Positions 24,957 to 33,899 of a stretch of 64,000 nucleotides of DNA are shown piece by piece. The position numbers and the translations under genes were made by a program. Under the pieces are notes generated by a model. It saw nothing but the letters and a program-made list of their open reading frames with translations, ran no database searches and had not been told where the DNA came from. The stretch's first letter is position 1. Every line of letters begins with the position of its first letter. The stretch is from Bin87 sp965203985 (GTDB taxonomy: Bacteria; Chloroflexota; Dehalococcoidia; Lucifugimonadales; UBA3495), in NCBI GenBank assembly GCA_965203985.1, contig CBDBDS010000003.1, forward strand, positions 62,001 through 126,000, written 5' to 3'.

Positions 24957-25913
24957 ATGTCGGCCCCCCGTAATCTCGTCGCCATCGTCGGACCGACTGC
25001 GGTCGGCAAGACGGCCCTCGCAATCGAGATCGCGCAACGTTTCGACGGCGAAATCGTCAACGCCGACAGCCGGCAGGTCTACACCGGCATGGATATCGGC
25101 ACCGCCAAGCCCACTCCGGCCGAGTGTCGGGCTGCCCGCCACCACCTGATTGACATCCGGCCTCCCGACTCCCCGTTCAGCCTGGGAGAGTTCCTGCCGC
25201 TGGCTCGCGAAGCCATCGAGTCCATCGTCGCCCGGGGCAAGTTTCCCATATTGTGCGGGGGAAGCGGTCAGTACGTGTGGGCCCTCCTGGAGGGTTGGAC
25301 CGTGCCCCAGGTCCCACCCGATCCGACATTCCGCGCCAACCTGGAGCGTCGCCTCGCCGCCGAGGGCCTGGGCCCGTTGTGGCAGGAGTTGCGGCGGCTG
25401 GATCCTGACCGCGCCGACGCCGTCGACCCGGGGAACCCGCGCCGCATCATTCGCGCCCTCGAGATTGTGAACGCTACTGGCCGGAGGGTTGACGGTCTTG
25501 GCAAAAGCGCAGAGCCTCCGTATCGTTCTCTCGTCATCGGTTTGACCGCCGACCGTGCCATTCTGTACCAGCGCACCGACGCCAGATTTGACGCAATGAT
25601 GGCCCGGGGGCTGCTGGGCGAAGCCCGCCGCATCGCCGCCGCGGGATATGTCCTCGGGAACGGCGCGCTGTCGGGTGTCGGTTACACCGAGCTGGGTATG
25701 TACCTGGCCGGCGAAATGACGCTGGACGAAGCCGTGGCTCGTTCCAAGACCCGTACCCATCGCCTGGTTCGGCGACAATACACGTGGTTCAAGCCGGTCG
25801 ACCGGCGCATCGATTGGCTCGACGCCACCCACGGCCTGCCGGTCGCCGAGGCCACCGCGATGGTAAGCCTTTTCCTGGAACAGCCGACCCCTTGTGATAC
25901 AATTGGCGCCTGA
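24957..25913 (+). CDS. miaA: tRNA dimethylallyltransferase
   Basis: A 318-residue MiaA. The P-loop is VGPTAVGKTALA near residue 11, followed by NADSRQVYTGMDIGTAKP (substrate pocket Asp), HHLIDIRPPDSPFS, GGSGQYVWAL and TRTHRLVRRQYTWFK. It adds a dimethylallyl group to N6 of A37 in tRNAs reading U-initial codons. Eighteen bases after tpiA and 35 before dapF. Confidence 0.95.
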   Translation: MSAPRNLVAIVGPTAVGKTALAIEIAQRFDGEIVNADSRQVYTGMDIGTAKPTPAECRAARHHLIDIRPPDSPFSLGEFLPLAREAIESIVARGKFPILCGGSGQYVWALLEGWTVPQVPPDPTFRANLERRLAAEGLGPLWQELRRLDPDRADAVDPGNPRRIIRALEIVNATGRRVDGLGKSAEPPYRSLVIGLTADRAILYQRTDARFDAMMARGLLGEARRIAAAGYVLGNGALSGVGYTELGMYLAGEMTLDEAVARSKTRTHRLVRRQYTWFKPVDRRIDWLDATHGLPVAEATAMVSLFLEQPTPCDTIGA

Positions 25914-25948
25914 CGGAAGGGGCCGCTCTCAGCGCAGGAGTCGCAACG

Positions 25949-26806
25949 ATGGAATTCACCAAAATGCACGGCGCTGGCAACGATTACGTCTATGTCGACG
26001 CCCGTGCGATGCCCGAACGGGACTGGCACAGCCTGTCGCGGGCAATCAGCGACCGTCACTTCGGAGTCGGTGGCGACGGGCTTATCCTGGTGATGGATTC
26101 CGACGTCGCGGACCTCAAGATGCGCATGTTCAACTCGGACGGCTCCGAAGGCGCCATGTGCGGCAACGGCATCCGGTGCTTCGCCAAGTACGCCATTGAA
26201 CGCGGCATCGTGTCCAACTCGGCCCAGCAGGTCACCGTTGACACGATGTCCGGTGTTCGTACCATCGTGCCCCATTACGCCGGCGCCACCGTGGACTCGG
26301 CGCGGGTAAGCATGGGTCTGCCCCGTTTGGCCCCATCGGAAATCCCCGTTGATGTTGATCCTGCCATCGCCGGCCAGGATGGACCAATCCTCAACTATGC
26401 CATCCATCCTGGCGATTTCCGGTTATCCCTGACGTTCGTGTCCATGGGCAACCCCCATGCTGTGACCTTCATCGATCAGCCCATCGAGGAATTTCCCTTG
26501 CACAACATCGGCCCCCTGGTGGAACGCCACCCGATCTTCCCCGATCGGGTGAATTTCGAAATCGTCAACATTCGGGAGGACGGCAACGTTGACGCCCGGG
26601 TTTGGGAGCGCGGCTCAGGGGAAACCATGGCCTGCGGTACCGGAGCGTGCGCCATCGGCGTCGCCTCGCGTCTGCTGGGCCACACCGGCGATCGGGTTGC
26701 GGTCAACCTGCCCGGCGGCACCCTCAACATCGAGTGGGATGGCGCCGGTGAAGTCTATCTGGAAGGCCCAGCGGCCGAAGTATTCAGCGGAGTGTGGACA
26801 GAATGA
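25949..26806 (+). CDS. dapF: Diaminopimelate epimerase
   Basis: A 285-residue enzyme: MEFTKMHGAGNDYVYVD start, MCGNGIRCFAKY with the first catalytic Cys, and ETMACGTGACA with the second. It converts LL- to meso-diaminopimelate for peptidoglycan and lysine. AGGAG precedes the ATG. Its stop overlaps the next start (ATGA). With dapL at 28636 it gives the aminotransferase route of lysine synthesis; the toxin island now separates the two genes. Confidence 0.95.
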   Translation: MEFTKMHGAGNDYVYVDARAMPERDWHSLSRAISDRHFGVGGDGLILVMDSDVADLKMRMFNSDGSEGAMCGNGIRCFAKYAIERGIVSNSAQQVTVDTMSGVRTIVPHYAGATVDSARVSMGLPRLAPSEIPVDVDPAIAGQDGPILNYAIHPGDFRLSLTFVSMGNPHAVTFIDQPIEEFPLHNIGPLVERHPIFPDRVNFEIVNIREDGNVDARVWERGSGETMACGTGACAIGVASRLLGHTGDRVAVNLPGGTLNIEWDGAGEVYLEGPAAEVFSGVWTE

Positions 26807-27483
26807 GCAATTACGTGACCGGCCCCACCACCTTTGACCAGCTTCGTTGGTCCTCTCAGGTTTTCCGTGGCCTCTCCGACGACGCGACGTGCATCGCGGC
26901 GCGGGTTCCATCGTTTCGTGAGCCAATCATGGCTGGCCAACAAGATGCGGATTGGTCCGCCCTGGTAACGTATGTGAACCAATGGGGCTGCCGAATTCCC
27001 CGGCACAAATCGGATGGTATCGCCTCCGCGGTCAGCGATGCCGCCCGGTTGCTCGCGCCCATGGCGGTCTCCGCCCTGGAATTCGACGACCTGCGCTGCT
27101 CGACCCTGGACGTTGTGGAGCGCGCCTTCGATCGGCTCACCGAGGCCAATGGCGTCGGCCCGACCGGAGCATCCGCACTCCTGACCGTCATCAACCCCCA
27201 GTTGTTCGTGTCCTGGGGCGAGGGTATCCGAAAAGCCTATTTCCCTCAGGACCGCCCCAACGGCGCGACCTATTCCCAGTTCCTCACCGTCATGCGCATG
27301 GCGGCCCTATCCATCGTCGCCGACGCTCGCACCCAGCACCGCATCGAAGATCCGGCTGGCGCGCTGTCGGCTCAGTTGGGAATCGATCCGCCTTTCAGCC
27401 TGGCCAAGTTCGTTGACGAATACAACTGGGTAACGCTGGAGCGCGGGTTGGCGTATCGGCCGGAGGTTGCGGCAGCGGTGTAG
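26803..27483 (+). CDS. Helix-hairpin-helix protein of unknown function, first paralog
   Basis: A 226-residue protein paralogous to the one at 27855. Shared features: PTTFDQLRW near the start, VNQWGCR, AFDRLTEANGVGPTGASALLTVI (a helix-hairpin-helix pattern, residues 108-130), QLFVSWGEGIRKAYF, RIEDPAGALS and PPFSLAKFVDEYNWVTL. HhH motifs bind DNA backbone non-specifically, often within glycosylases or nucleases; no catalytic residues are assignable here. The ATG at 26803 overlaps the dapF stop by four bases. Six bases before the toxin gene. Confidence 0.7.
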   Translation: MSNYVTGPTTFDQLRWSSQVFRGLSDDATCIAARVPSFREPIMAGQQDADWSALVTYVNQWGCRIPRHKSDGIASAVSDAARLLAPMAVSALEFDDLRCSTLDVVERAFDRLTEANGVGPTGASALLTVINPQLFVSWGEGIRKAYFPQDRPNGATYSQFLTVMRMAALSIVADARTQHRIEDPAGALSAQLGIDPPFSLAKFVDEYNWVTLERGLAYRPEVAAAV

Positions 27484-27489
27484 TACGCG

Positions 27490-27855
27490 ATGGCTTGGGA
27501 GGTTGAAGTCACCAGCGAATTCGTGCAGTGGTTCGATGGCCTCTCGGAGCGTGAGCAGGACGATGTAGGAGCAGTTATTGATTTGCTTGCGATTGAGGGT
27601 GTGCGCCTCTCTCGTCCGCAATCGGCGAGCATCGCTGGTGCTCGTAACTCGCATATGCGTGAGCTGATAGTGCAAAGCGGCGGGCGACCAATCCGAGTGT
27701 TCTACGCTTTTGATCCACGGCAGACAGCTATAATGCTGATTGGCGGTGACAAGACTGGCGTCAGCGACCGTGTCTTTTATGCGCGGTACATACGGATAGC
27801 CGATAATCTCTACGACGAATACATCGCGGAACTGGAGCGAGAGGGCTTACTCTGA
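27490..27855 (+). CDS. RelE/HigB-like (Gp49-type) toxin
   Basis: A 121-residue RelE/ParE-superfamily protein of the phage-derived Gp49/HigB type: FVQWFDGLSEREQDDV, SHMRELIVQSGGRPIRVFYAFDP, TAIMLIGGDKT and FYARYIRIADNLYDEYI. Such toxins cleave mRNA at the ribosome and normally precede an Xre-type antitoxin. Here the following gene starts within the toxin stop (TGATG) but is a helix-hairpin-helix protein, not an Xre regulator. Activity and neutralisation are therefore uncertain. Confidence 0.85.
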   Translation: MAWEVEVTSEFVQWFDGLSEREQDDVGAVIDLLAIEGVRLSRPQSASIAGARNSHMRELIVQSGGRPIRVFYAFDPRQTAIMLIGGDKTGVSDRVFYARYIRIADNLYDEYIAELEREGLL

Positions 27856-28643
27856 TGTCGGGACGACATGAATGGAGCGATTTGAAGGCACGAATGACGT
27901 CGGAACAGCAAAGACGCATAACGGCAAAAACTGCCGAATTGCGGGCCATGCTGCCACCCACAACGTATGCTCAAGTGCGTTGGGCGGCAATCCAGTACGA
28001 CGCAGGCGACCATCGCTACAACAAATACTATAGGGCCGTCTACGAGCCTGAGTATCCGCATCCCCTGGTGAAACGCCTTTATCGGTCCGAAGACCGGGCC
28101 CCCGACATTGGGCCGTTGCGGCGGTTTCTGAATCAATGGAAGTGCCGTTTGCGCTGTGAATCCGATAACCTTGTCGCCGAAGTGATGATGGAATTAGGTT
28201 CTTATCGGGAAGGCTTGTTCGACTCGGCAATTGAAGCCGAATTCTTGGATGACGCAATATTTAATGCCGCCGAATTGGCGTTTGACCGGCTGGCGTCGAT
28301 CCCGCACGTTGGGCCAACTACGGCATCTAAAATCTTGGGTGTGTTGTATCCGCGGTTTTTCGTCATGTGGGATACCGACATTCGGAAGGCATACTTTGAC
28401 CGCTCACAGTGTAAAGGGTATGAGTTCGCAATTTTTTTGAGGGAAATGCGGAGTTCGGCTGTTTCCATCATCGATGACGCCCGTAACCATGAGATTGAAG
28501 ATCCGGCGGAAGCCATCTCCAATGAAATTAGGCAGAACCCGCCTTTCACTCTCGCCAAATTCATCAACGACTACGTATGGCTGACCATTACCAAGAAAGA
28601 ACGATTTTCTCCGGTAATGGTGGCCCAGGAGCATCATGCCTAA
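27855..28643 (+). CDS. Chimeric protein: antitoxin-like N-terminus on a helix-hairpin-helix domain
   Basis: A 262-residue protein. Residues 1-32 (EWSDLKARMTSEQQRR, ITAKTAELRAML) look like the N-terminal segment of the antitoxins that follow Gp49-type toxins, but no Xre helix-turn-helix comes after. From residue 34 (LPPTTYAQVRW) it aligns with the gene at 26803: FLNQWKCR, LAFDRLASIPHVGPTTASKILGVL (residues 141-164), FVMWDTDIRKAYF, EIEDPAEAI and PPFTLAKFINDYVWL. Start overlaps the toxin stop by one base, the layout of a toxin-antitoxin operon. It may act as the antitoxin. Ends eight bases into dapL. Confidence 0.72.
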   Translation: MSGRHEWSDLKARMTSEQQRRITAKTAELRAMLPPTTYAQVRWAAIQYDAGDHRYNKYYRAVYEPEYPHPLVKRLYRSEDRAPDIGPLRRFLNQWKCRLRCESDNLVAEVMMELGSYREGLFDSAIEAEFLDDAIFNAAELAFDRLASIPHVGPTTASKILGVLYPRFFVMWDTDIRKAYFDRSQCKGYEFAIFLREMRSSAVSIIDDARNHEIEDPAEAISNEIRQNPPFTLAKFINDYVWLTITKKERFSPVMVAQEHHA

Positions 28644-29814
28644 CCTCTCCAACCGTCTCGGCAAACTTGCCCCCTATCCCTTCGTCGAGATCTCCCGGAT
28701 CATCGCGGAGAAACGCGCCGCCGGCGCCGATGTGGTGACCTTTGGCATTGGTGACCCTGATATTCCGACTCCGCAACCCATCATAGACCGCCTCCTCACC
28801 GCTTCGCAGGATCCGCCTAACCATCGGTATCCCGAAACCGATGGCCTGCCCGAGATGCGGCGCGCCGTCGCCCACTGGTACAAGCAGCGATTCGACGTCG
28901 ACCTTGATCCCGATACCGAGGTGCTGCCCCTGATCGGCGCGAAAGAGGGTATCGGACACGCCGCCTTCGCGTTCCTGGATCCAGGCGATATAGCGCTGGT
29001 GCCGGACCCGGCCTATCCTGTATACGCGGTAGGCACCATGTTCGCCGGTGCGGAGAGCTACGTGATGCCGCTGTACCAGCGCAATGGCTGGCTGCCCGAA
29101 CTGGACGCCATTCCTGAAGACGTGGCCCGCCAGGCCAAGGTGATGTGGCTCAATTACCCCAACAACCCCACCAGCGCAGTGGCATCCCAGGAGGACCTTG
29201 AGTCCGCATTGCGATATTGCCGCGATAACGATATCGCCATGCTCCACGACGCCGCCTACTCCGAGGTCGGCTACGAGGGATACCGCGCCGGCAGCATGAT
29301 GCAGCTCGATGGGGCCAAAGAGGTTGGCCTGGAATTCCATTCTCTCTCGAAGACTTACAACATGACGGGCTGGCGCATGGGAATGGCCGTGGGCAACGCC
29401 GACATGATCAAGGCGCTTTTCCAGATCAAGGCCAACCTGGACTCAGGCATCCCCCAGGCCATCCAGGAAATGTCCATGGAAGCGCTCACCGGTCCGCAGG
29501 ACTGCATCGATGAAAACATTGCCACCTACCAGTGGCGCCGCGATCGCGTCCTCCAGGCTCTGACTCGCATGGGTTTGAACGTCGAAACCCCGCGTGCCAG
29601 CCTCTACATCTGGGCTCCTGTTCCGGAGGGCTTCACCTCAGCCGACTTCGCGGCCCGCCTGCTGGAGGAAATAGACATCGTCGTTACCCCTGGCTCCTCG
29701 TATGGGCAGTACGGCGAGGGTTACATCCGCCTCTCCCTGACCACCCCGGACGAGCGCGTCGAAACCGGTTGCCAACGCCTGGAAAACTGGAACATTCCCG
29801 CCCCGCGAGGCTAG
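28636..29814 (+). CDS. dapL: LL-diaminopimelate aminotransferase
   Basis: A 392-residue fold-type I aminotransferase: GIGDPDIPTP near residue 38, GAKEGIGHAAFAFLDPGD, YPNNPTSAV, HDAAYSEVGY and the PLP-Lys loop HSLSKTYNMTGWRMG. It makes LL-DAP from tetrahydrodipicolinate and Glu in one step, the DapL pathway. Overlaps the previous gene by eight bases. Confidence 0.92.
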   Translation: MPNLSNRLGKLAPYPFVEISRIIAEKRAAGADVVTFGIGDPDIPTPQPIIDRLLTASQDPPNHRYPETDGLPEMRRAVAHWYKQRFDVDLDPDTEVLPLIGAKEGIGHAAFAFLDPGDIALVPDPAYPVYAVGTMFAGAESYVMPLYQRNGWLPELDAIPEDVARQAKVMWLNYPNNPTSAVASQEDLESALRYCRDNDIAMLHDAAYSEVGYEGYRAGSMMQLDGAKEVGLEFHSLSKTYNMTGWRMGMAVGNADMIKALFQIKANLDSGIPQAIQEMSMEALTGPQDCIDENIATYQWRRDRVLQALTRMGLNVETPRASLYIWAPVPEGFTSADFAARLLEEIDIVVTPGSSYGQYGEGYIRLSLTTPDERVETGCQRLENWNIPAPRG

Positions 29815-29816
29815 CC

Positions 29817-30392
29817 ATGACTACCGCGAAAACGCCATCGCGCCTGATGACTGCCGATGAACTCCTGGTGATGGAGCGAGTCCCCGGCAAGCGGTACGAA
29901 CTCATCCGCGGCGTCCTCACGGAGAAAGATGTGGGCACCGGCTATCCTCACGCAATAACCCTAGTCCGAACCACTGGCCCGCTGTTCCACTACACAGAGG
30001 CTACCGACCACGGTGAGGTTCTTGCCGGAGAACCGGGCTACCGGCTGGAAACCAATCCTGATACGGTTCGTTGCCCAGACATCGCTTGGTTTGCCACTGG
30101 ACGCATTCCGCCCGGGACTGTGGGTTTTCCCGATCTCACGCCGGACCTGTGCATTGAGATCGCGTCGCCCAGCAACTCACGCCGTGACCGACTCCTGTCA
30201 AACAAAGCTCAAATGTGGCTGGATTTCGGCGCCCGCGAAGTCTGGGTACTCAACCCGGAAGACATCACCGTTACCCGCTACCGACCTGACCAGACTCCGG
30301 TCGTGTTGCGTGAAGACGATATTCTGGACGGCGAGGAACTGCTGCCGGGTTTCAGCATTCCCGTGTGGCAACTCTTTCGTCGGCAGCGATAA
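29817..30392 (+). CDS. Uma2 family (DUF820) putative endonuclease
   Basis: A 191-residue PD-(D/E)xK-fold protein common in Chloroflexota and cyanobacteria: MTADELLVMERVPGKRYELIRGVL (the Glu of the fold), VRCPDIAWF (Asp motif), PDLCIEIASPSN (Glu of ExK region) and WLDFGAREVWVLNPE. A nuclease role is predicted from fold only. The ATG at 29817 is two bases after the dapL stop; the longer frame overlaps dapL. Confidence 0.85.
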   Translation: MTTAKTPSRLMTADELLVMERVPGKRYELIRGVLTEKDVGTGYPHAITLVRTTGPLFHYTEATDHGEVLAGEPGYRLETNPDTVRCPDIAWFATGRIPPGTVGFPDLTPDLCIEIASPSNSRRDRLLSNKAQMWLDFGAREVWVLNPEDITVTRYRPDQTPVVLREDDILDGEELLPGFSIPVWQLFRRQR

Positions 30393-30401
30393 ACGCCGTC
30401 T

Positions 30402-31589
30402 ATGCCCAAATCCCGCCAACCCAAACCCACTGGCCCGCTAACCGAACGGGCGGTGCTGGTCGCCGTGGAAGCGAAAAAGCGCGGCGAGAGCCTGTGGGGT
30501 CTGGACGATACACTGGTCGAACTGGACTACCTGACCCGGTCCGCCGGCGCGGAGGTGGTTGCCACCGTTTCCCAGCGCGCCGAGCGCATCACCCCAACCT
30601 ACCTTGGCAAGGGCAAGCTCCAGGAGTTGCAGGACCTGCTGGCGGACGAACGTCCCGACGTGGTGATCTGCGACGATGAACTGACCCCCACCCAGCAGCG
30701 CAATCTCGAAGCGGCCTTGCAGATCAAGGTCATCGACCGCACCGCGCTGATTCTCGATGTATTCGGACGGCACGCCCGCACCCGCGAGGGCCAGATACAG
30801 GTCGAACTGGCCCAGCACCAGTACTTACTGCCCCGATTGGTTGGTCAGTGGTCCCATCTGGAACGCCTCGGCGGCGGCATCGGCACCCGCGGTCCCGGCG
30901 AAACTCAGCTTGAGACCGACCGCCGGCTGATCCGCCGTCGCATCCAGAAGATAGAGTCTGAGTTGGACAACGTGCGAAAGCGCCGCGGCCAGTACCTGGA
31001 GCGCCGCCGCCGGTCTGCGACGCCGATGGCCACCCTGGTCGGTTACACCAACGCCGGCAAGAGCACGCTGTTCAACGCCCTGTGCGACGCCGGCGTCCCC
31101 GCCGAGGACCAGCTGTTCAACACGCTGGACCCAGTGACCCGTCGGCTGCGCCTGCCGGACGGCAACGAGTTGCTGCTCAGCGACACGGTGGGCTTCATCC
31201 AGAAACTATCGCCCACCGTGGTCGCCGCCTTCCGCGCCACGCTGGAGGAACTGAGCGAGGCCGACCTCCTCCTGCATGTGATCGACATTACCCACCCCAA
31301 GGCTCCGGAGCAGGCTGAGGTGGTGGAACAAACCCTCTCCGACCTGGACCTAGGCGGCAAGCCGCGCCTGCTGGTCATCAACAAGCTGGACCTGCTCACC
31401 GACGATCCCGCCGACGTGGAAGTCCTGGACCGGATTGACCTGTCCGCCATTTCCGGCGCGGATTCCCCCGCGGTCAGCGGACGGGTGTTCGTGTCGGCAG
31501 CCCGGGGCTGGAACCTGCCGGCTCTGCTGGAAGCCATTCTGGATCGGGTGGGCGCCTCCGTTGCGGCGCCGGCCCCCGCCCCGGTCTAA
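30402..31589 (+). CDS. hflX: GTPase HflX
   Basis: A 395-residue ribosome-associated GTPase. The N-terminal HflX domain has PTYLGKGKLQEL and the conserved CDDELTPTQQRNLE; a coiled linker has GPGETQLETDRR; the G domain has G1 GYTNAGKST, G3 DTVGFIQKL and G4 NKLD. HflX splits stalled 70S ribosomes. Nine bases after Uma2. Confidence 0.94.
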   Translation: MPKSRQPKPTGPLTERAVLVAVEAKKRGESLWGLDDTLVELDYLTRSAGAEVVATVSQRAERITPTYLGKGKLQELQDLLADERPDVVICDDELTPTQQRNLEAALQIKVIDRTALILDVFGRHARTREGQIQVELAQHQYLLPRLVGQWSHLERLGGGIGTRGPGETQLETDRRLIRRRIQKIESELDNVRKRRGQYLERRRRSATPMATLVGYTNAGKSTLFNALCDAGVPAEDQLFNTLDPVTRRLRLPDGNELLLSDTVGFIQKLSPTVVAAFRATLEELSEADLLLHVIDITHPKAPEQAEVVEQTLSDLDLGGKPRLLVINKLDLLTDDPADVEVLDRIDLSAISGADSPAVSGRVFVSAARGWNLPALLEAILDRVGASVAAPAPAPV

Positions 31590-31611
31590 CTCTTTCGGAC
31601 GCTCAAACTTT

Positions 31612-32385
31612 ATGACTCTGCGCCGCAAGCTCCGCATCATTCACACCTCGGACACGCATCTGGGAGACGATTGGGACCCCGACTCGGCGCAGCGCGCTCT
31701 ATCCGCCGTAGTGGACGGTGTGCACAGTCTGAAGGGTGATGCCCTCCTGATCGCCGGCGACGTCTTTGACAACGCTCGCATCTCCGACGCCGTGCTGGAT
31801 TTCTTCGTCAGCGAAATCGGCCGCGCTACCGTCCCGACAGTAATATTGCCCGGCAACCACGACCTCTACGACTCTGCGTCGCTATATCTGCGTTCACCCT
31901 TCGCAACTGCACCGGACAACCTCCACATCATCAGCGGCACCCGCGGCCAAACCCTGAGCTTCCCCGATCTGGCATTGGAAGTCTGGGGCCGAGCCATGGA
32001 TAGCCACACGCCGGCCTTTCGACCCCTGGCCGGCATCCCGAACGGCCGCAACGGCCACTGGCGGGTCGCCATGGCCCACGGCCACTTTCACTACCCCGAC
32101 GACACCGAGGAACGCTCATCGCCGATCCACCCGCACGAAATCGCCGAAGCCTCCTGCGACTACATCGCGCTGGGCCATTGGGAGCGCTTCGAGGACGTTT
32201 CGCAGAACGGTGTAACCGCGTTCTACTCAGGCTCACCGATGGGCGCGTCAACGACCCGGGGAAGCGTGGCTGTGAACGTGGTCGAAATGGTCCCGATGGC
32301 ATCGCCGGGCGTCAGAGTTTCGCAGGTCGAATTGCAGATGTCCCACGTGTTGCCAGGAAACTTACCGATTGCAGCCGACAACTGA
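31612..32385 (+). CDS. Calcineurin-like metallophosphoesterase (SbcD/YhaO-like)
   Basis: A 257-residue phosphoesterase: IHTSDTHLGD (motif I), IAGDVFDNA (II), LPGNHDLYD (III), MAHGHFHY (IV) and a final GHWERFE. The dimetal ligands are complete. It lacks the SbcD C-terminal domain and no SbcC follows, so the substrate is open. The start at 31612 matches the family N-terminus. Confidence 0.85.
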   Translation: MTLRRKLRIIHTSDTHLGDDWDPDSAQRALSAVVDGVHSLKGDALLIAGDVFDNARISDAVLDFFVSEIGRATVPTVILPGNHDLYDSASLYLRSPFATAPDNLHIISGTRGQTLSFPDLALEVWGRAMDSHTPAFRPLAGIPNGRNGHWRVAMAHGHFHYPDDTEERSSPIHPHEIAEASCDYIALGHWERFEDVSQNGVTAFYSGSPMGASTTRGSVAVNVVEMVPMASPGVRVSQVELQMSHVLPGNLPIAADN

Positions 32386-32400
32386 CCAGGAGCCGTCGCT

Positions 32401-33273
32401 ATGAAATCCATCTCCCGCGACCACCGCATTTACCTCCTCCACCCCGAGAATGAGCCGGCCGTCACAATCGACTCCGGCGACGACCTCATGGTGGAAACCT
32501 GGGACGCCTTCGAGGGTATCCGCGAGCCCGGCGTGCTGCAAGAGAAGTCCCTGAAAGGCCCCGCCACGGGCCCGATCTACGTCAACGGAGCCGAACCGGG
32601 CGACGCCCTCCGCGTCGAGTTCGTCAGCATCAAGCCCAAGGAGAACCCGGCCCACATGGTCATGCCCGGCCGCGGTTTCCTGGAAGCCGAGTTCACCGAG
32701 GGCTACCCCACCGTGATGAGCATTGACGGTGACGACCTGGTGTTGCCCAGCGGAATGCGCCTGCCCCTGAACCCGTCCCTGGGCCTGGTTGCCACCACGC
32801 CAACCTACCCGCAGGAAACCGCCAGCGACAGCGGCCCCTACGGCGGCGACATCGACATGAAAGAGCTGGTCGAGGGCAGTACCCTCTTCCTGCCGGTATT
32901 CGTTCCGGGCGCACTGCTGGCCATGGGCGATTGCCACGCCGTTGTCGGCGATGGCGCGGTGGCCGGAACCGGCGCCGAGTGCTCCGCCGACACCCACGTT
33001 CGCGTTACCGTCGAAAAGGGCATGACACTCACCGGACCCCGCGCCATCACCCCCGACCACTACGTCGTCCTGTCCCACGGCGATGATCTCGGCCCGGCCA
33101 TGAAGCAGGCCGTCCGCGAGATGGTGGACTTCTTGATCACAGAAAAGGGCATGGCTCCCTACGACGCCTACACCCTGTGCAGCCTGGCCGGCGACGTTCG
33201 CGTCTCCCGCACCTTCCGCCCCATCAGCCCGGTCAAGATGATGCTGTCGCGCCAAGCCTTGGAACAGCTGTAG
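32401..33273 (+). CDS. Acetamidase/formamidase family protein
   Basis: A 290-residue FmdA/AmdA-family protein: AEPGDALRVEFVSI, a central SGPYGGDIDMKELVEGSTLFLPVFVPGALLAMGDCHA region with the conserved GGN/GD and metal-binding Asp-Cys-His, and AYTLCSLAGDVRVSR. The family hydrolyses short-chain amides to ammonia and a carboxylate. Fifteen bases after the phosphoesterase. Confidence 0.9.
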   Translation: MKSISRDHRIYLLHPENEPAVTIDSGDDLMVETWDAFEGIREPGVLQEKSLKGPATGPIYVNGAEPGDALRVEFVSIKPKENPAHMVMPGRGFLEAEFTEGYPTVMSIDGDDLVLPSGMRLPLNPSLGLVATTPTYPQETASDSGPYGGDIDMKELVEGSTLFLPVFVPGALLAMGDCHAVVGDGAVAGTGAECSADTHVRVTVEKGMTLTGPRAITPDHYVVLSHGDDLGPAMKQAVREMVDFLITEKGMAPYDAYTLCSLAGDVRVSRTFRPISPVKMMLSRQALEQL

Positions 33274-33374
33274 TCGGGTAGTTTTCGCCTTCATCCCAGC
33301 CATCTCCCACAAAGATAGTGCCGGATAGTTGCGATACTGAATCGCCGCCGCGGTGACTACTGAGGAGGATCGTG

Positions 33375-33860
33375 ATGGCCGTAGTCGAGCGGGAGTACGA
33401 TTTCGAAGGGTCAACCTACGGGTCGGGCGGCGATGGTGATCCGATACTGGATGGCTCGGGCAACTCGGAGCGGGAGGGAGGTTCGGGATGCATTACCGGC
33501 ATTGTCTGGGCGTTGGTCATTTATGGCTCGGCAATGGTGCTGACCCTTGTCATACCCGGAGCCGGGGATTTTTGGGGCATGGTCATTGGGGCCCAAGGTG
33601 AGGGCACCAATTGGGTCCAGGCAAGCGCCAATGTCCGTCTCCTGGTTTTTGCCGTTTCCCTGCTGTTGCTTTCGCCGGCGGGTTGGTGGGGCGCTCTTAT
33701 AGCGTTCCTGGTTGGAACCCTTTTGACCATAGTAGGCTGGTGGATATTGCCGGCCGATGTCTGGGGACTGCCTTTCCCGGACTGGTACCTCAACAATAGT
33801 GTCGGGATGTACTGGCTATTGTGGATTGCGACCCTTGCCCGGTCACTGGCCCGTTTCTGA
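33375..33860 (+). CDS. Small integral membrane protein, unknown
   Basis: A 161-residue protein with a soluble acidic, Gly-rich N-terminus (about 40 residues) and roughly four hydrophobic segments (TGIVWALVIYGSAMVLTLVI; LLVFAVSLLLL; ALIAFLVGTLLTIVGWW; MYWLLWIATLA). No family recognised. The ATG at 33375 has GAGGAGG six bases upstream, better placed than the GTG at 33372. Confidence 0.65.
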   Translation: MAVVEREYDFEGSTYGSGGDGDPILDGSGNSEREGGSGCITGIVWALVIYGSAMVLTLVIPGAGDFWGMVIGAQGEGTNWVQASANVRLLVFAVSLLLLSPAGWWGALIAFLVGTLLTIVGWWILPADVWGLPFPDWYLNNSVGMYWLLWIATLARSLARF

Positions 33861-33899
33861 ATCGCCGTCGACCGAAAATGACCGGCGCCGTTGCGCCGT

